Shown one piece after another: positions 16,982 to 25,082 of a DNA stretch of 64,000 nt (position 1 is the first letter of the stretch; each line of letters starts with the position of its first letter). The DNA is taken from NCBI GenBank assembly GCA_963921305.4, contig CAWUEX030000002.1, positions 1,054,001 to 1,118,000 on the forward strand, in the 5' to 3' direction. Made by a program: the position numbers and the translations under genes. The stretch is from CAWUEX02 sp963921305 (GTDB taxonomy: Bacteria; Pseudomonadota; Alphaproteobacteria; Rhodospirillales; Rhodospirillaceae). Under the pieces are notes generated by a model that saw nothing but the letters and a program-made list of their open reading frames with translations, searched no databases and was not told where the DNA came from.

Positions 16982-19843
16982 ATGCGTTTTCTCATCACCA
17001 GCCCGGCGACGGAAACAGCCGACCTGATTGGCGCACTGTCGGCGCGCGGTCATGAGGTTGTCTCCATTCCCCTGGTCACACCGGAGCGGCTGGACGAGCC
17101 GGAGATCAACCTAGAGGGCGCGCAGGGTTTTCTGGTGACGACAGCGGAAGGCGTGCGCGCTCTGGCCGACGCGGTGGCGGTGCGGTTCTTCCCTGTGTTC
17201 GCGGAAAACGCCGAAGCCGCCGAGGCGGCCCGCGAGGCCGGTTTTTCAAAAGTGATTGCCGCCACGGACGATGCCGCCGCCTTTGCCCGCGCGATTGAGC
17301 AAACGGTGAAGACCAGCGCCGGTGCGCTGGTGCATGCCTGCCACACCACCGAGACGTCGGCGGTCGCCAACATGCTGACGACCATGGGCTTTGCCGTACG
17401 GCCGATGAAACTATACGCCCTGAGCAAGCCGGATAGGCTGCCGCGGCAACTGGACACGGCATTGCGTGAGGGATCGTTCGACGGCGCCGTGGTTTTGAGC
17501 GTGGATGAGGCGCGCGCCTTCACCGCGCTGGTGCAACAAGCCGAACTGGAAGAGACCGTATCCGGCTGGGTGGTGTATGCAACATCGCCGTTGGCCTCTG
17601 CACCGATGCGGGCGTTGGATGTCAGCAAAACAGTGGTGGCGCCGAGCCCCGATCTGAAAAGTTTGCTGGCGGCACTGGACACGGATTTGATGCCAGAGCC
17701 GGAACCTGAACCGGAGCCGGAACCCGAACCCGAGCCGGAACCCGAACCCGAGCCTGAGCCGGAACCCGAACCTGAGCCGGAACCCGAACCTGAGCCCGAG
17801 CCGGAGCCTGAGCCGGAACCGGAGCCGGAACCAGAACCAGAGCCGGAACCTGAGCCCGAACCTGAACCCGAGCCTGAGCCGGAACCGGAGCCGGAACCAG
17901 AACCCGAGCCTGAGCCGGAACCTGAGCCGGAACCCGAACCTGAACCCGAGCCTGAGCCGGAACCGGAGCCGGAACCAGAACCAGAGCCGGAACCCGAGCC
18001 TGAGCCGGAACCCGAACCTGAGCCAGAGCCTGAACCCGAACCGGAGCCTGAGCCGGAACCGGAACCTGAGCCTGAACCTGAGCCGGAACCCGAACCTGAG
18101 CCAGAGCCTGAACCCGAACCGGAGCCTGAGCCGGAACCGGAACCTGAGCCTGAGCCTGAGCCGGAACCTGAGCCGGAGCCGGAACCCGAACCTGAGCCTG
18201 AGCCCGAGCCTGAACCCGAACCTGAGCCTGAACCCGAACCTGAGCCGGAACCAGAGCCGGAACCGGAACCTGTTTTTTCAGCTGAACCGCTGCAACCTGA
18301 GGAGCCATCCGCTACCATGGCCCAAGACAAGTCATCATTAGAACGTGAACCCGACATGCCGGACACGCCATCAGATAAAGAGCCGGGTGCGCTGGAAGAG
18401 ACACCAGTCGAGCGTCCGCCCTTGGAGCCGCTGGTCACCGGCCGCACGGCGCGTCTGATGGCGGAAGATGCCGCTGACCAAAGTTCACGGACGAACCGCA
18501 ACCAGCCGCGGAAGCGGACGAAGACTCCTTATGATGATGAGCCGGATCCGATTCCGGACGCGCCGATCCCCGATGCAAACATTCCCGGTGGGCCAGCCGA
18601 GACTGCGCCACCGCAGCCGGCCAAACCCGCAGCGGAGCCTCCAAAGCGCCGGGGCGGCAGCCGCATCGGCACGTATTTCATTCTTTTGATTTTGATATTC
18701 GCGGGCGCATTCGGGTCGATGCCTTGGTGGTACCCGCGCATGCCGGCTTTGGTACAGAGTTGGGTGCCAGAGCCTCTGCGGCCGCCGCAGGTGAGCGGCG
18801 CACCGGACTCTTTAGAGGCGGACATCACCGCCTTACAGCAACGGATCGCATCAACCGAAGCCGATGTTGAAACTTTGCGGCAAGCCATAGCAGCACGTCC
18901 CGCACCAACAGCCGGCGATACGGCGGCGATAGATACAACCGCCATCGAAGGCGACGTTGCGGCGCTGGCCCAGCGCATCGCGGCGTTGGAGTCGCGGCCA
19001 GCGGCGGCCGCAGCGCCATCGGTGACCTCCGGCGGCGCCGATGCAGAGAGCGTTACGGCACTGGGTGAGTCGGTCGCCACGCAGGCTCAGCAACTGGCGG
19101 CGGTCACCGCACGTACCGCCACGCTTGAGGCGGCACTCGGCAATGCCGACACCATTGGCGCATTGGCGGAACGGGTCGAGACCCTGGAAGACCGCAGCGC
19201 CGACGCTTCGGCAGTGCTGGCGCTGGCAGCCCGGATCACCCAAGTGGAAGCCACCGCCGAATCTCTTGTGAGCGAACAAACCGGCGCGGTCGGGTTCCTG
19301 CTGGCGGTGTCCCAACTGCAGGACGCCGTGAGCACCGGCGCACCCTATGCCCTTGAGCTGGAAACCGTAGCCGCCTTCGCCGCCCGTCTTGACGGTGTAA
19401 CCATCGACGCCAGCGGCCTGGTGGAAAACCAAGAGGCCGGCTTGGCCACGCGCCGCGTTTTGCGCCGGCAATTCGATGAGCTGGCCCCTGCTGTTGTCCG
19501 CGCAAGCGTGTTGCCGGAGTCTTCCGCGAGTTGGATTCAACGCACCCTCGATCGGCTGCTCGCGGTTGTCAGCATCCGCCGTCTGGGTGACGACGGCAGC
19601 ACCGCAGTTGGCGCCGTGATCACCCGCGCTGAGCAGGCGTTGAATGACGGCAATCTGGCGGGCGCGGTCGCCGCGATTGAAACCCTGGACGGATTGGCCG
19701 GCGAAACCGTCGCGCCATGGCTGACAGCGGCGCGGCAGCGGGTGGCGGCTGAACAGGCGCTGTCCACCCTGACGACGCAAGCCATCGCGCAAATGGATGT
19801 TGGACGGGCGCCTGTTTCAGGCCGCGGCGGGTTGGACGACTGA
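16982..19843 (+). CDS. HemD-like domain fused through a (Pro-Glu)96 linker to a Mic60/mitofilin-like membrane protein
   Basis: 953 residues. Residues 1-235 have the layout of uroporphyrinogen-III synthase (HemD): MRFLITSPATETADLIGALS at the start, FLVTTAEGVRALA, LVHACHTTETSAVANML and AVVLSVDEARAFT. Residues 238-430 are an uninterrupted Pro-Glu alternation of 96 dipeptides. A polar, proline-rich stretch follows to about 555, then one membrane segment (about 562-580), coiled coil (about 605-780) and a helical C-terminal domain as in alphaproteobacterial Mic60 (COG4223). By the positive-inside rule HemD and linker would be cytosolic and the coiled coil periplasmic. hemY follows after 2 bp. A GTG two codons upstream (16976) is an alternative start. 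hemC, normally adjacent, is absent. Confidence 0.85.
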   Translation: MRFLITSPATETADLIGALSARGHEVVSIPLVTPERLDEPEINLEGAQGFLVTTAEGVRALADAVAVRFFPVFAENAEAAEAAREAGFSKVIAATDDAAAFARAIEQTVKTSAGALVHACHTTETSAVANMLTTMGFAVRPMKLYALSKPDRLPRQLDTALREGSFDGAVVLSVDEARAFTALVQQAELEETVSGWVVYATSPLASAPMRALDVSKTVVAPSPDLKSLLAALDTDLMPEPEPEPEPEPEPEPEPEPEPEPEPEPEPEPEPEPEPEPEPEPEPEPEPEPEPEPEPEPEPEPEPEPEPEPEPEPEPEPEPEPEPEPEPEPEPEPEPEPEPEPEPEPEPEPEPEPEPEPEPEPEPEPEPEPEPEPEPEPEPEPEPEPEPEPEPEPEPEPEPEPEPEPEPEPEPEPEPEPEPEPEPEPEPEPEPVFSAEPLQPEEPSATMAQDKSSLEREPDMPDTPSDKEPGALEETPVERPPLEPLVTGRTARLMAEDAADQSSRTNRNQPRKRTKTPYDDEPDPIPDAPIPDANIPGGPAETAPPQPAKPAAEPPKRRGGSRIGTYFILLILIFAGAFGSMPWWYPRMPALVQSWVPEPLRPPQVSGAPDSLEADITALQQRIASTEADVETLRQAIAARPAPTAGDTAAIDTTAIEGDVAALAQRIAALESRPAAAAAPSVTSGGADAESVTALGESVATQAQQLAAVTARTATLEAALGNADTIGALAERVETLEDRSADASAVLALAARITQVEATAESLVSEQTGAVGFLLAVSQLQDAVSTGAPYALELETVAAFAARLDGVTIDASGLVENQEAGLATRRVLRRQFDELAPAVVRASVLPESSASWIQRTLDRLLAVVSIRRLGDDGSTAVGAVITRAEQALNDGNLAGAVAAIETLDGLAGETVAPWLTAARQRVAAEQALSTLTTQAIAQMDVGRAPVSGRGGLDD
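17693..18271 (+). repeat. coding hexanucleotide repeat GAR-CCN, 96 Pro-Glu dipeptides
   Basis: 579 bp made only of alternating Pro and Glu codons. Wobble positions vary (GAA/GAG and CCT/CCC/CCG/CCA), so it is not a fresh slippage product throughout, yet longer duplications are visible: a 78 bp unit at 18002-18079 is repeated at 18080-18157 with one base change. Opposite-strand reading frames here encode only Gly-Ser or Ala/Pro/Val/Gln-rich shadows and are not genes. Confidence 0.97.
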
Positions 19844-19845
19844 CC

Positions 19846-21096
19846 ATGATCAAGATCGTTCTGTATGTCATCGCGCTTGCGGTTCTGATTACTGTCGCGG
19901 TGTGGTTTGCCGAAGAGCCGGGCAGCGTATCCATCGCCTGGTTGGGCTGGCGGCTAGATACATCCGTCGCGGTGCTGTTCGTGATTCTGGCGGCGCTGCT
20001 GTTCGGCGGCGCGACAGTATTGCGTTTGTGGAGCGCCTTGGTTGGCGCCGGGCGGGCAGTGCGGGATGCGCGCAAAGGCCGCCGCACCGCATCAGGATTG
20101 GATGCGTTGGCTGCGGGATTTGCCGCCATTCAAGGCGAAGACTCGGCAGCGGCGAAACGCGCCGCACGTACCGCTGAATCCAATCTCGGCGATACATCCG
20201 TCGTGCGCCTTCTCAAACAGCAAACGGCGCGCCTGAGTCAGGACGGCGTGACCGCCTCAGCTGAAGCCCGCGACATGGTGGACGACCCGTCTTTAAAGCT
20301 GGCCGCACTACGCGACCTTGCCGAGGCCGCACAGCAGGCCGGTGACTTCGATGGCGCCCTAAAGCACGCGTCGCGCGCCGCGGAGCACAAACCCGCGCCG
20401 GCGTGGGCGCTGAACAAGAGTCTGGATTTGAAAATCGCAACCCAGCGCTGGGCCGAGGCCGCAACGTTGCTAAGCCGCAAAGACATGCAAGCGCTGATCA
20501 AGGAAATGGATGTCAAACGCCTACAGGCCGCCTTGGCGGCGCGGGCGGCAACAGCAGCCGTCAGGAATCAGACCTTCGACGATGCGATCTCTTGGGCCCG
20601 CAAGTCCCTGGCCTTGGACGCCACCCGGGCCGATGCGGCGGCGGCTTTGGCGCGCGCCCTGAATGCAACTGGCAAAGCAAAGAAGGCGGCCACCGAGCTG
20701 GAGAAAGCCTGGACGGCAAACCCGCATCCGGTGCTGCTCACAGCCTATCTGGAGCTGGCGCCGGGAGAAGCGCCGCTGGCGCGGGCAAGCCGGGTGGAAC
20801 ACCTGGCCCGCGGCAATGCAGATCATCCGGAGAGCCGCCTGGCCGTGGCCGAAACATCCCTGGCGGCGGAGCTATGGGGCCAGGCCCGCAGCCGCATTGA
20901 ACCGCTGGTCGACGGCGATGCGCCCGCAGCTGTGCGTGAGCGCGCCGCCGCACTGATGGCCCGTGTCGAACTGGGTGAGCGTGATGACTGCCATGCCGCG
21001 ACCAATGCCCTGACAAAAGCTTTGGCCGCGCGCACTGCACCGTTGGAACTGCCGGAGCCTTCGTCAGCGGCAGAGTTGTTAAACCGACCATACTAA
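19846..21096 (+). CDS. hemY: HemY-type membrane TPR protein
   Basis: 416 residues with two N-terminal membrane segments (about 2-21 and 38-62) joined by the conserved GSVSIAWLGWRLDTSVAV turn of the HemY N-terminal domain, then helical TPR-like repeats to the end (for instance ALRDLAEAAQQAGDFDGALKHASRAA and AALARALNATGKAKKAATELEKA). This HemY is the proteobacterial hemX-hemY operon protein, not the protoporphyrinogen oxidase of Bacillus; its exact function is not settled. It starts 2 bp after the HemD-Mic60 fusion and is certainly cotranscribed. Its stop overlaps the converging dipeptidase stop by 4 bp. Confidence 0.9.
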   Translation: MIKIVLYVIALAVLITVAVWFAEEPGSVSIAWLGWRLDTSVAVLFVILAALLFGGATVLRLWSALVGAGRAVRDARKGRRTASGLDALAAGFAAIQGEDSAAAKRAARTAESNLGDTSVVRLLKQQTARLSQDGVTASAEARDMVDDPSLKLAALRDLAEAAQQAGDFDGALKHASRAAEHKPAPAWALNKSLDLKIATQRWAEAATLLSRKDMQALIKEMDVKRLQAALAARAATAAVRNQTFDDAISWARKSLALDATRADAAAALARALNATGKAKKAATELEKAWTANPHPVLLTAYLELAPGEAPLARASRVEHLARGNADHPESRLAVAETSLAAELWGQARSRIEPLVDGDAPAAVRERAAALMARVELGERDDCHAATNALTKALAARTAPLELPEPSSAAELLNRPY

Positions 21097-21659
21097 GACG
21101 ATTGCGGCATCATCGGGTCCGGCAAGGCGGTATCGCTGAGCACGGGGTAAACGCCGCGCGGTTTGAACAGCTGATAGTGCCACCACTCATTGCGGAAAAA
21201 GTCCCAGCCCGCGGACGTCATGAGGCCGAGCAGAAGGCCGCGGTTGCGCTGAGCCGCCACCGGAATGTCGAGCGCCCCGTGATGGGACGATGGGGTGAAA
21301 TCGTCAAACGGCGTGCCCATGTCGAGTTCAGCGCCGCTTTCATCAATAAGAGTGAGATCAACCGCGGCCCCCATGGAGTGGGGCGAACCGCGCCGGGGAT
21401 CGGAAATGAACTCGGGGTCAGGCGTGTGGTTCCACAACACCCACTGCGCTTCCGCGGGGCGGAACGCATCGAAGACTTTGAAGCGCAGACCCAGAGGCCG
21501 GGCCAGTTCAATCGCGCGCTGCAACAGTTCCGCTGCATCGGCATGCAAGTAGCAGCCGGGACGGGCGTAGATCTGCTGGCCGGTAAAATTATTGGTGGTG
21601 GCATAGGCGATGTCGAGTTCGACATCGAAATCCGGCGGCTGCACGTCGACCAGCATCAC
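21093..21659 (-). CDS. D-alanyl-D-alanine dipeptidase (VanX/DdpX family)
   Basis: 188 residues of the M15D zinc peptidase family, which splits D-Ala-D-Ala during murein recycling. Zinc ligands and catalytic residues are visible: S-P-H94-S-M-G-A-A-V-D101, E158-W-W-H161-Y, and the substrate Arg67 in VFDAFRP. VDLTLID follows the second ligand as in VanX. No signal peptide, so cytoplasmic. VanX in resistance clusters sits with vanH-vanA; neither is here, so a recycling role is more likely. Start by length and similarity to the family (DIAYATTNNFTG). Confidence 0.92.
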   Translation of the reverse strand: MMLVDVQPPDFDVELDIAYATTNNFTGQQIYARPGCYLHADAAELLQRAIELARPLGLRFKVFDAFRPAEAQWVLWNHTPDPEFISDPRRGSPHSMGAAVDLTLIDESGAELDMGTPFDDFTPSSHHGALDIPVAAQRNRGLLLGLMTSAGWDFFRNEWWHYQLFKPRGVYPVLSDTALPDPMMPQSS

Positions 21660-21728
21660 ATCCTCTCACGGCGATCACGCGGCCTAAGCTAGCGCAGGCT
21701 GGACGCCAACCCAATCCTGTGCGACGCA

Positions 21729-22433
21729 ATGCCTATGTCTGTGCCCACGTCTTTGCCCAAGTCCGTGCTTGCTTTCGACACCACCATGAACGCCTGCGCC
21801 ATTGCCGTGTGGCGCGACGGCGAAACCTTGGCCCAGCACATCATTGAAATGAAACATGGCCAGGCGGAAGCGCTGGTGCCAGCGATTGAGCATGTTTTGA
21901 CCGAAAGCGGCCAGCACTACGGCGACCTTTCGCGCATCGCCGTGACCACCGGACCGGGCTCGTTCACAGGTGTGCGTGTCGGCCTGGCCACCGCGCGAGG
22001 TTTGGGGCTGGCCTTGGGATGTCCCGTGATTGGTATTGGCACGGCAGAGGTGTTGGCTGCGACGGCTCTGCGGACACGGACTATGTCAGACCGGGCGCAC
22101 GTGCTGACGGCCATCGACGCGCGGCGGGCCGAGGTTTACGTGCAAACTTTTGATCGCCAGGGGCATGCACTGTCTTCTCCTCTGTGTGCGTTGCCTGACG
22201 CGGTTGCAGAGGATGTACCGGATGCGCAGATTTGCCTGACAGGTGATGCTGTCAGCCGCGTCGCAGATCACCTGAGTTCACCCGTTGCGGAATTTCTTCA
22301 ACGTCACGCGGCGCCAGAAGACCTCGCAGCCCTAGCCATTTTGCGCGACCCGTCAAACGCAAGACCCGCACCTTTGTATGTGCGCCCGCCCGACGCCAAA
22401 CTGCCGCAGGCCGGTGGCCGCTTGCGGCCATGA
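21729..22433 (+). CDS. tsaB: tRNA threonylcarbamoyladenosine biosynthesis protein TsaB
   Basis: 234 residues. TsaB is the scaffold partner of TsaD in t6A synthesis. The N-terminal LAFDTTMNACAIAVWRDG, the central GDLSRIAVTTGPGSFTGVRVGLATARGLGLALG and GIGTAEVLAA are diagnostic. The first 12 residues before VLAFDTT are longer than usual, and the ATG codons at 21729 and 21735 are both possible. It overlaps rimI by 4 bp (ATGA), a common pair. Confidence 0.95.
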   Translation: MPMSVPTSLPKSVLAFDTTMNACAIAVWRDGETLAQHIIEMKHGQAEALVPAIEHVLTESGQHYGDLSRIAVTTGPGSFTGVRVGLATARGLGLALGCPVIGIGTAEVLAATALRTRTMSDRAHVLTAIDARRAEVYVQTFDRQGHALSSPLCALPDAVAEDVPDAQICLTGDAVSRVADHLSSPVAEFLQRHAAPEDLAALAILRDPSNARPAPLYVRPPDAKLPQAGGRLRP

Positions 22434-22900
22434 GCGGTGATCGCCCGCCACTCTCCAACATCGAGATGGTGAGCTGCGGTCTGACCCATGCACCGGTGTT
22501 GGCCGCGCTTCACGCTGACGCGTTTGATGTTCCGTGGCCTGAGAGCGCCTTTGCTGAACTGAGCGTACAGCAAACGGTAACCGGATGGCTCGCTAAGACC
22601 AGCGAGCCGCTGGGATTCATTTTGATCCGGCGTGCGCGTGATGAAGCGGAAATTCTGACTCTCGCGGTCACGCAGGCCATGCGCAGACGCGGAGTGGGTG
22701 CGGCCCTGGTGGATCACGCGCTCGATCACATCAAGCAGCTTGGGGTTCGAACCTGTTATCTGGAAGTCGCCGTGGACAATGCTGCAGCACGGGCGATGTA
22801 CGGGAAAGCTGGCTTCGCGGAAACGGGCCGGCGCCGGGATTACTATCAGCGCGGCAAGGGGCGAATTGACGCCCTGATCATGGGCAAAGCCCTGCCCTGA
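22430..22900 (+). CDS. rimI: ribosomal protein alanine N-acetyltransferase
   Basis: 156-residue GNAT enzyme acetylating the N-terminus of ribosomal protein S18 in its best-known form. Motif A is RRRGVGAALVDHALDHIKQLG; the C-terminal YLEVAVDNAAARAMYGKAGFAETGRRRDYY with the conserved Glu, Asn and Tyr is typical of RimI. It begins inside the tsaB stop region (ATGA), so the two are translated together. Length usual. Confidence 0.93.
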   Translation: MSGDRPPLSNIEMVSCGLTHAPVLAALHADAFDVPWPESAFAELSVQQTVTGWLAKTSEPLGFILIRRARDEAEILTLAVTQAMRRRGVGAALVDHALDHIKQLGVRTCYLEVAVDNAAARAMYGKAGFAETGRRRDYYQRGKGRIDALIMGKALP

Positions 22901-22956
22901 AGAAACGTACTGCTAAGTGAGCCTTAAATAAACCAAGGTATGCAACTTACCCAATA

Positions 22957-22967
22957 CAGTAATACTG
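22957..22967. promoter_or_regulatory. palindrome upstream of mucR
   Basis: CAGTAATACTG is an 11 bp perfect odd palindrome in the AT-rich 141 bp between rimI and mucR. The same gap has an A/T-only run near 23005-23020 (TATATAAATAAAT), the type of sequence MucR/Ros proteins prefer, so autoregulation is plausible. Assignment is by inspection only. Confidence 0.3.
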
Positions 22968-23041
22968 GCCCGCGTTTTTGTTGATTCCTGCGATTCGCCT
23001 ACATATATAAATAAATAGTTTTCTCGATATTTGAGCCGGAC

Positions 23042-23452
23042 ATGACGGACACACAAGACACAGAGCTTTTGCCCTATGCCAGCGAGATTGTTGCCGCATA
23101 TGTGGCGAACAACGCAGTGGCGCAGGACGAATTATCGGCATTGATCCGCGAGGTGTATGGAACTCTGGCCGGGCTGACGGGCAGCGCTGCAAGCGGGAAC
23201 CGGCGTGATCCCGCCGTGGCGATCAAGAAATCCGTCACGCCGGACTACATCGTCTGCCTGGAAGACGGCAAGAAACTGAAAATGCTGAAACGGCACCTCA
23301 TGACGGCCTACAATTTGACGCCGGAGGAATACCGCGAGCGCTGGGGGTTGCCGGCGGACTACCCCATGGTGGCACCCAATTACGCCAAACGCCGTTCCTC
23401 CCTGGCCAAGAAGATCGGCCTTGGGACAAAACCCGGAAGCAAAGCAGGGTAG
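23042..23452 (+). CDS. MucR/Ros family transcriptional regulator
   Basis: 136-residue zinc-finger-like DNA-binding protein of the alphaproteobacterial Ros/MucR family, global repressors of exopolysaccharide, motility and cell-cycle genes. The core is D-Y-I-V-C72-LEDGKK ... LKRH85-L, then YNLTPEEYRERWGLPADYPMVAPNYAKRRS. As in many MucR proteins the second Cys of the finger is replaced by Asp75, and the usual second His of the KRHL-x-T/A-x-H segment is Tyr, so zinc binding is doubtful while the DNA-binding helix is kept. The first 50 residues form the oligomerisation region. Leader is AT-rich. Confidence 0.93.
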   Translation: MTDTQDTELLPYASEIVAAYVANNAVAQDELSALIREVYGTLAGLTGSAASGNRRDPAVAIKKSVTPDYIVCLEDGKKLKMLKRHLMTAYNLTPEEYRERWGLPADYPMVAPNYAKRRSSLAKKIGLGTKPGSKAG

Positions 23453-23597
23453 TTGCAAGCCAGCCGTGCGTGTTTGTTTTGCACCGGTGGTGCACGCGAC
23501 TTAAAATGCGAATGGGAAGGCAGTTGCTGGACTCTACACATCCCCGCCGGATCACATCACTTGGCATCACCGTAGCGACACTCAGGATAGAAATTTA

Positions 23598-24029
23598 ATG
23601 ACGAGCGATCCGTCACGCATCGAACAGCGGTGCATCGATCAAGGCATGAAGATGACCGAGCAGCGCCGGGTGATTGCCCGTGTGTTATCGGATGCCGAAG
23701 ATCATCCTGACGTTGAAGAGGTCTACCGGCGGTCGGCTCAGGAAGATTCACGCATCAGTATCGCGACGGTTTACCGCACCATGCGGCTATTTGAAGAAGC
23801 GGGCATTGTCGCACGTCATGACTTTGGTGACGGTCGTGCGAGGTATGAAGAAGCCCCGGCGACACATCACGACCATTTGATCGATGTGAAATCGGGCAAG
23901 GTGATTGAATTCCGCAATGAGAAAATCGAAGAGCTACAGAAAGAAATCGCGCTCGCCCACGGTTATAAGCTGGTCGATCATCGCCTTGAGCTCTATGCAG
24001 TGCCGTTAGACCCGGCTGATAAGAACTGA
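23598..24029 (+). CDS. fur: Fur-family metal regulator, Mur-like
   Basis: 143 residues: winged helix (MTEQRRVIARVLSDAEDHPDVEEVYRR, then ISIATVYRTMRLFEEAGIVARHDFGDGRARYE) and a dimerisation/metal domain beginning H90-H-D-H93. The position where Fur has LxCxxCG reads LIDVKSGKVIEF, so the structural zinc cysteines are absent, as in rhizobial Mur proteins that respond to manganese. GHKL-type YKLVDHRLELYAVPL ends the domain. The metal sensed is inferred, and Fur or Mur would both be acceptable names. It stands alone, 145 bp after mucR. Confidence 0.9.
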   Translation: MTSDPSRIEQRCIDQGMKMTEQRRVIARVLSDAEDHPDVEEVYRRSAQEDSRISIATVYRTMRLFEEAGIVARHDFGDGRARYEEAPATHHDHLIDVKSGKVIEFRNEKIEELQKEIALAHGYKLVDHRLELYAVPLDPADKN

Positions 24030-24152
24030 CGGATTTGAGTGGTTGAGCAGCGCACCATTGGGGGCCCCTGACACATCGGCACAACGTCGATGGAAACAAG
24101 CCTCTCTCCGATTCAAAAACGGTAACACGACACACCACACCGGAATCTGTTA

Positions 24153-25082
24153 ATGTCGGTCCCCATGCACACATCGGTCCAATCGCCCCGGCAGGGTGAC
24201 GCGATCCGCGATCGTTCGACCGAGCGGCACGCTAAGGATTGGGAAACGGAAGCCAATCACTTTTCGCCCGTCGTTGCCGGTCATCAGATTATTCGCCTCG
24301 CCGCCAGTGCCGCTGAAATCGAAGCCGCCCAACGGCTGCGCTACCGGGTGTTCTATGAGGAGATGGGGGCAAAGCCACTGCCCGATGTCGAAGCAGAGAA
24401 ACGCGACTTCGACCACTTCGATGACACCTGCGATCATCTTGTCGTCATTGACCGCAGTGAGCCACATCACGCGACAGTGGTCGGCACCTACCGGTTCATG
24501 CGCCAGCCTCACGCCGCAAAGGCCGGTGATTTTTATTCAGCGGATGAGTACGACCTTTCACGCTTGAAGGCGAACGGCGGCACCGTCATGGAATTGGGAC
24601 GCAGTTGTGTCGATCCAGCCTTCCGCAACCGCCACACCATGCAGTTGTTGTGGCGGGGCATTGCGGAATACGTCACCACGCACAACATTGATCTGATGTT
24701 TGGATGCGCCAGTTTTCCCGGCACGGACACGGCCGCGCTGGCTCACGCGCTTTCGTACCTTCACCACAATCACTTGGCCCCAGATCCGTTGCGGGCCTCT
24801 GCCCTGCCGGCACGGCGGGTCGATATGAATATACTGCCGCCGGAAAAGGTCGACCGGAGAGCTGCGCTTGCCGCGATGCCGCCGCTCGTAAAGGGCTATG
24901 TGAGAGTGGGCGCGTATGTTGGCGATGGCGCGGTGATCGACCATCAATTCAACACCACCGATGTCTGCATCATTGTTCAGACGGAACGCATCACCGGCCG
25001 TTATGCCCGTCACTATGCGCTGGACAACAGGCCAGACAATACCGGCGACGAAGCGACGGCCAGAATCAGGACCGTGTCTTGA
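24153..25082 (+). CDS. olsB: ornithine N-acyltransferase OlsB-like
   Basis: 309 residues. OlsB transfers a 3-hydroxy fatty acyl group from ACP to ornithine, the first step to ornithine lipids. The GNAT-like core shows AAQRLRYRVFYEEMGA, DHLVVID, VVGTYRFMRQPHA, VMELGRSCVDPAFRNRHTMQLLWRGIAEY and FGCASFPGTD, all typical for the OlsB/hemolysin-like family. The N-terminal 45 residues are polar and variable. Its stop overlaps the TTG start of the following acyltransferase (TTGA), so the pair forms the complete OlsB-OlsA pathway. Confidence 0.9.
   Translation: MSVPMHTSVQSPRQGDAIRDRSTERHAKDWETEANHFSPVVAGHQIIRLAASAAEIEAAQRLRYRVFYEEMGAKPLPDVEAEKRDFDHFDDTCDHLVVIDRSEPHHATVVGTYRFMRQPHAAKAGDFYSADEYDLSRLKANGGTVMELGRSCVDPAFRNRHTMQLLWRGIAEYVTTHNIDLMFGCASFPGTDTAALAHALSYLHHNHLAPDPLRASALPARRVDMNILPPEKVDRRAALAAMPPLVKGYVRVGAYVGDGAVIDHQFNTTDVCIIVQTERITGRYARHYALDNRPDNTGDEATARIRTVS

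Noticed and set aside
17693..18271. Repeat array as CRISPR
   Set aside because: A 6 bp coding repeat without unique spacers, inside an open frame.
17050..18501. Long minus-strand frames of Ser-Gly repeats (483 codons) and a further repeat frame at 17622-18308
   Set aside because: They are the antisense images of the Pro-Glu codon repeat and have no ribosome site or family similarity.
18851..19792. 313-codon minus-strand frame
   Set aside because: Antisense to the coiled-coil part of the Mic60-like protein; no independent support.
24704..25078. N-terminal extension of the OlsA frame
   Set aside because: Overlaps olsB in another phase; Arg/Gly-rich shadow sequence.
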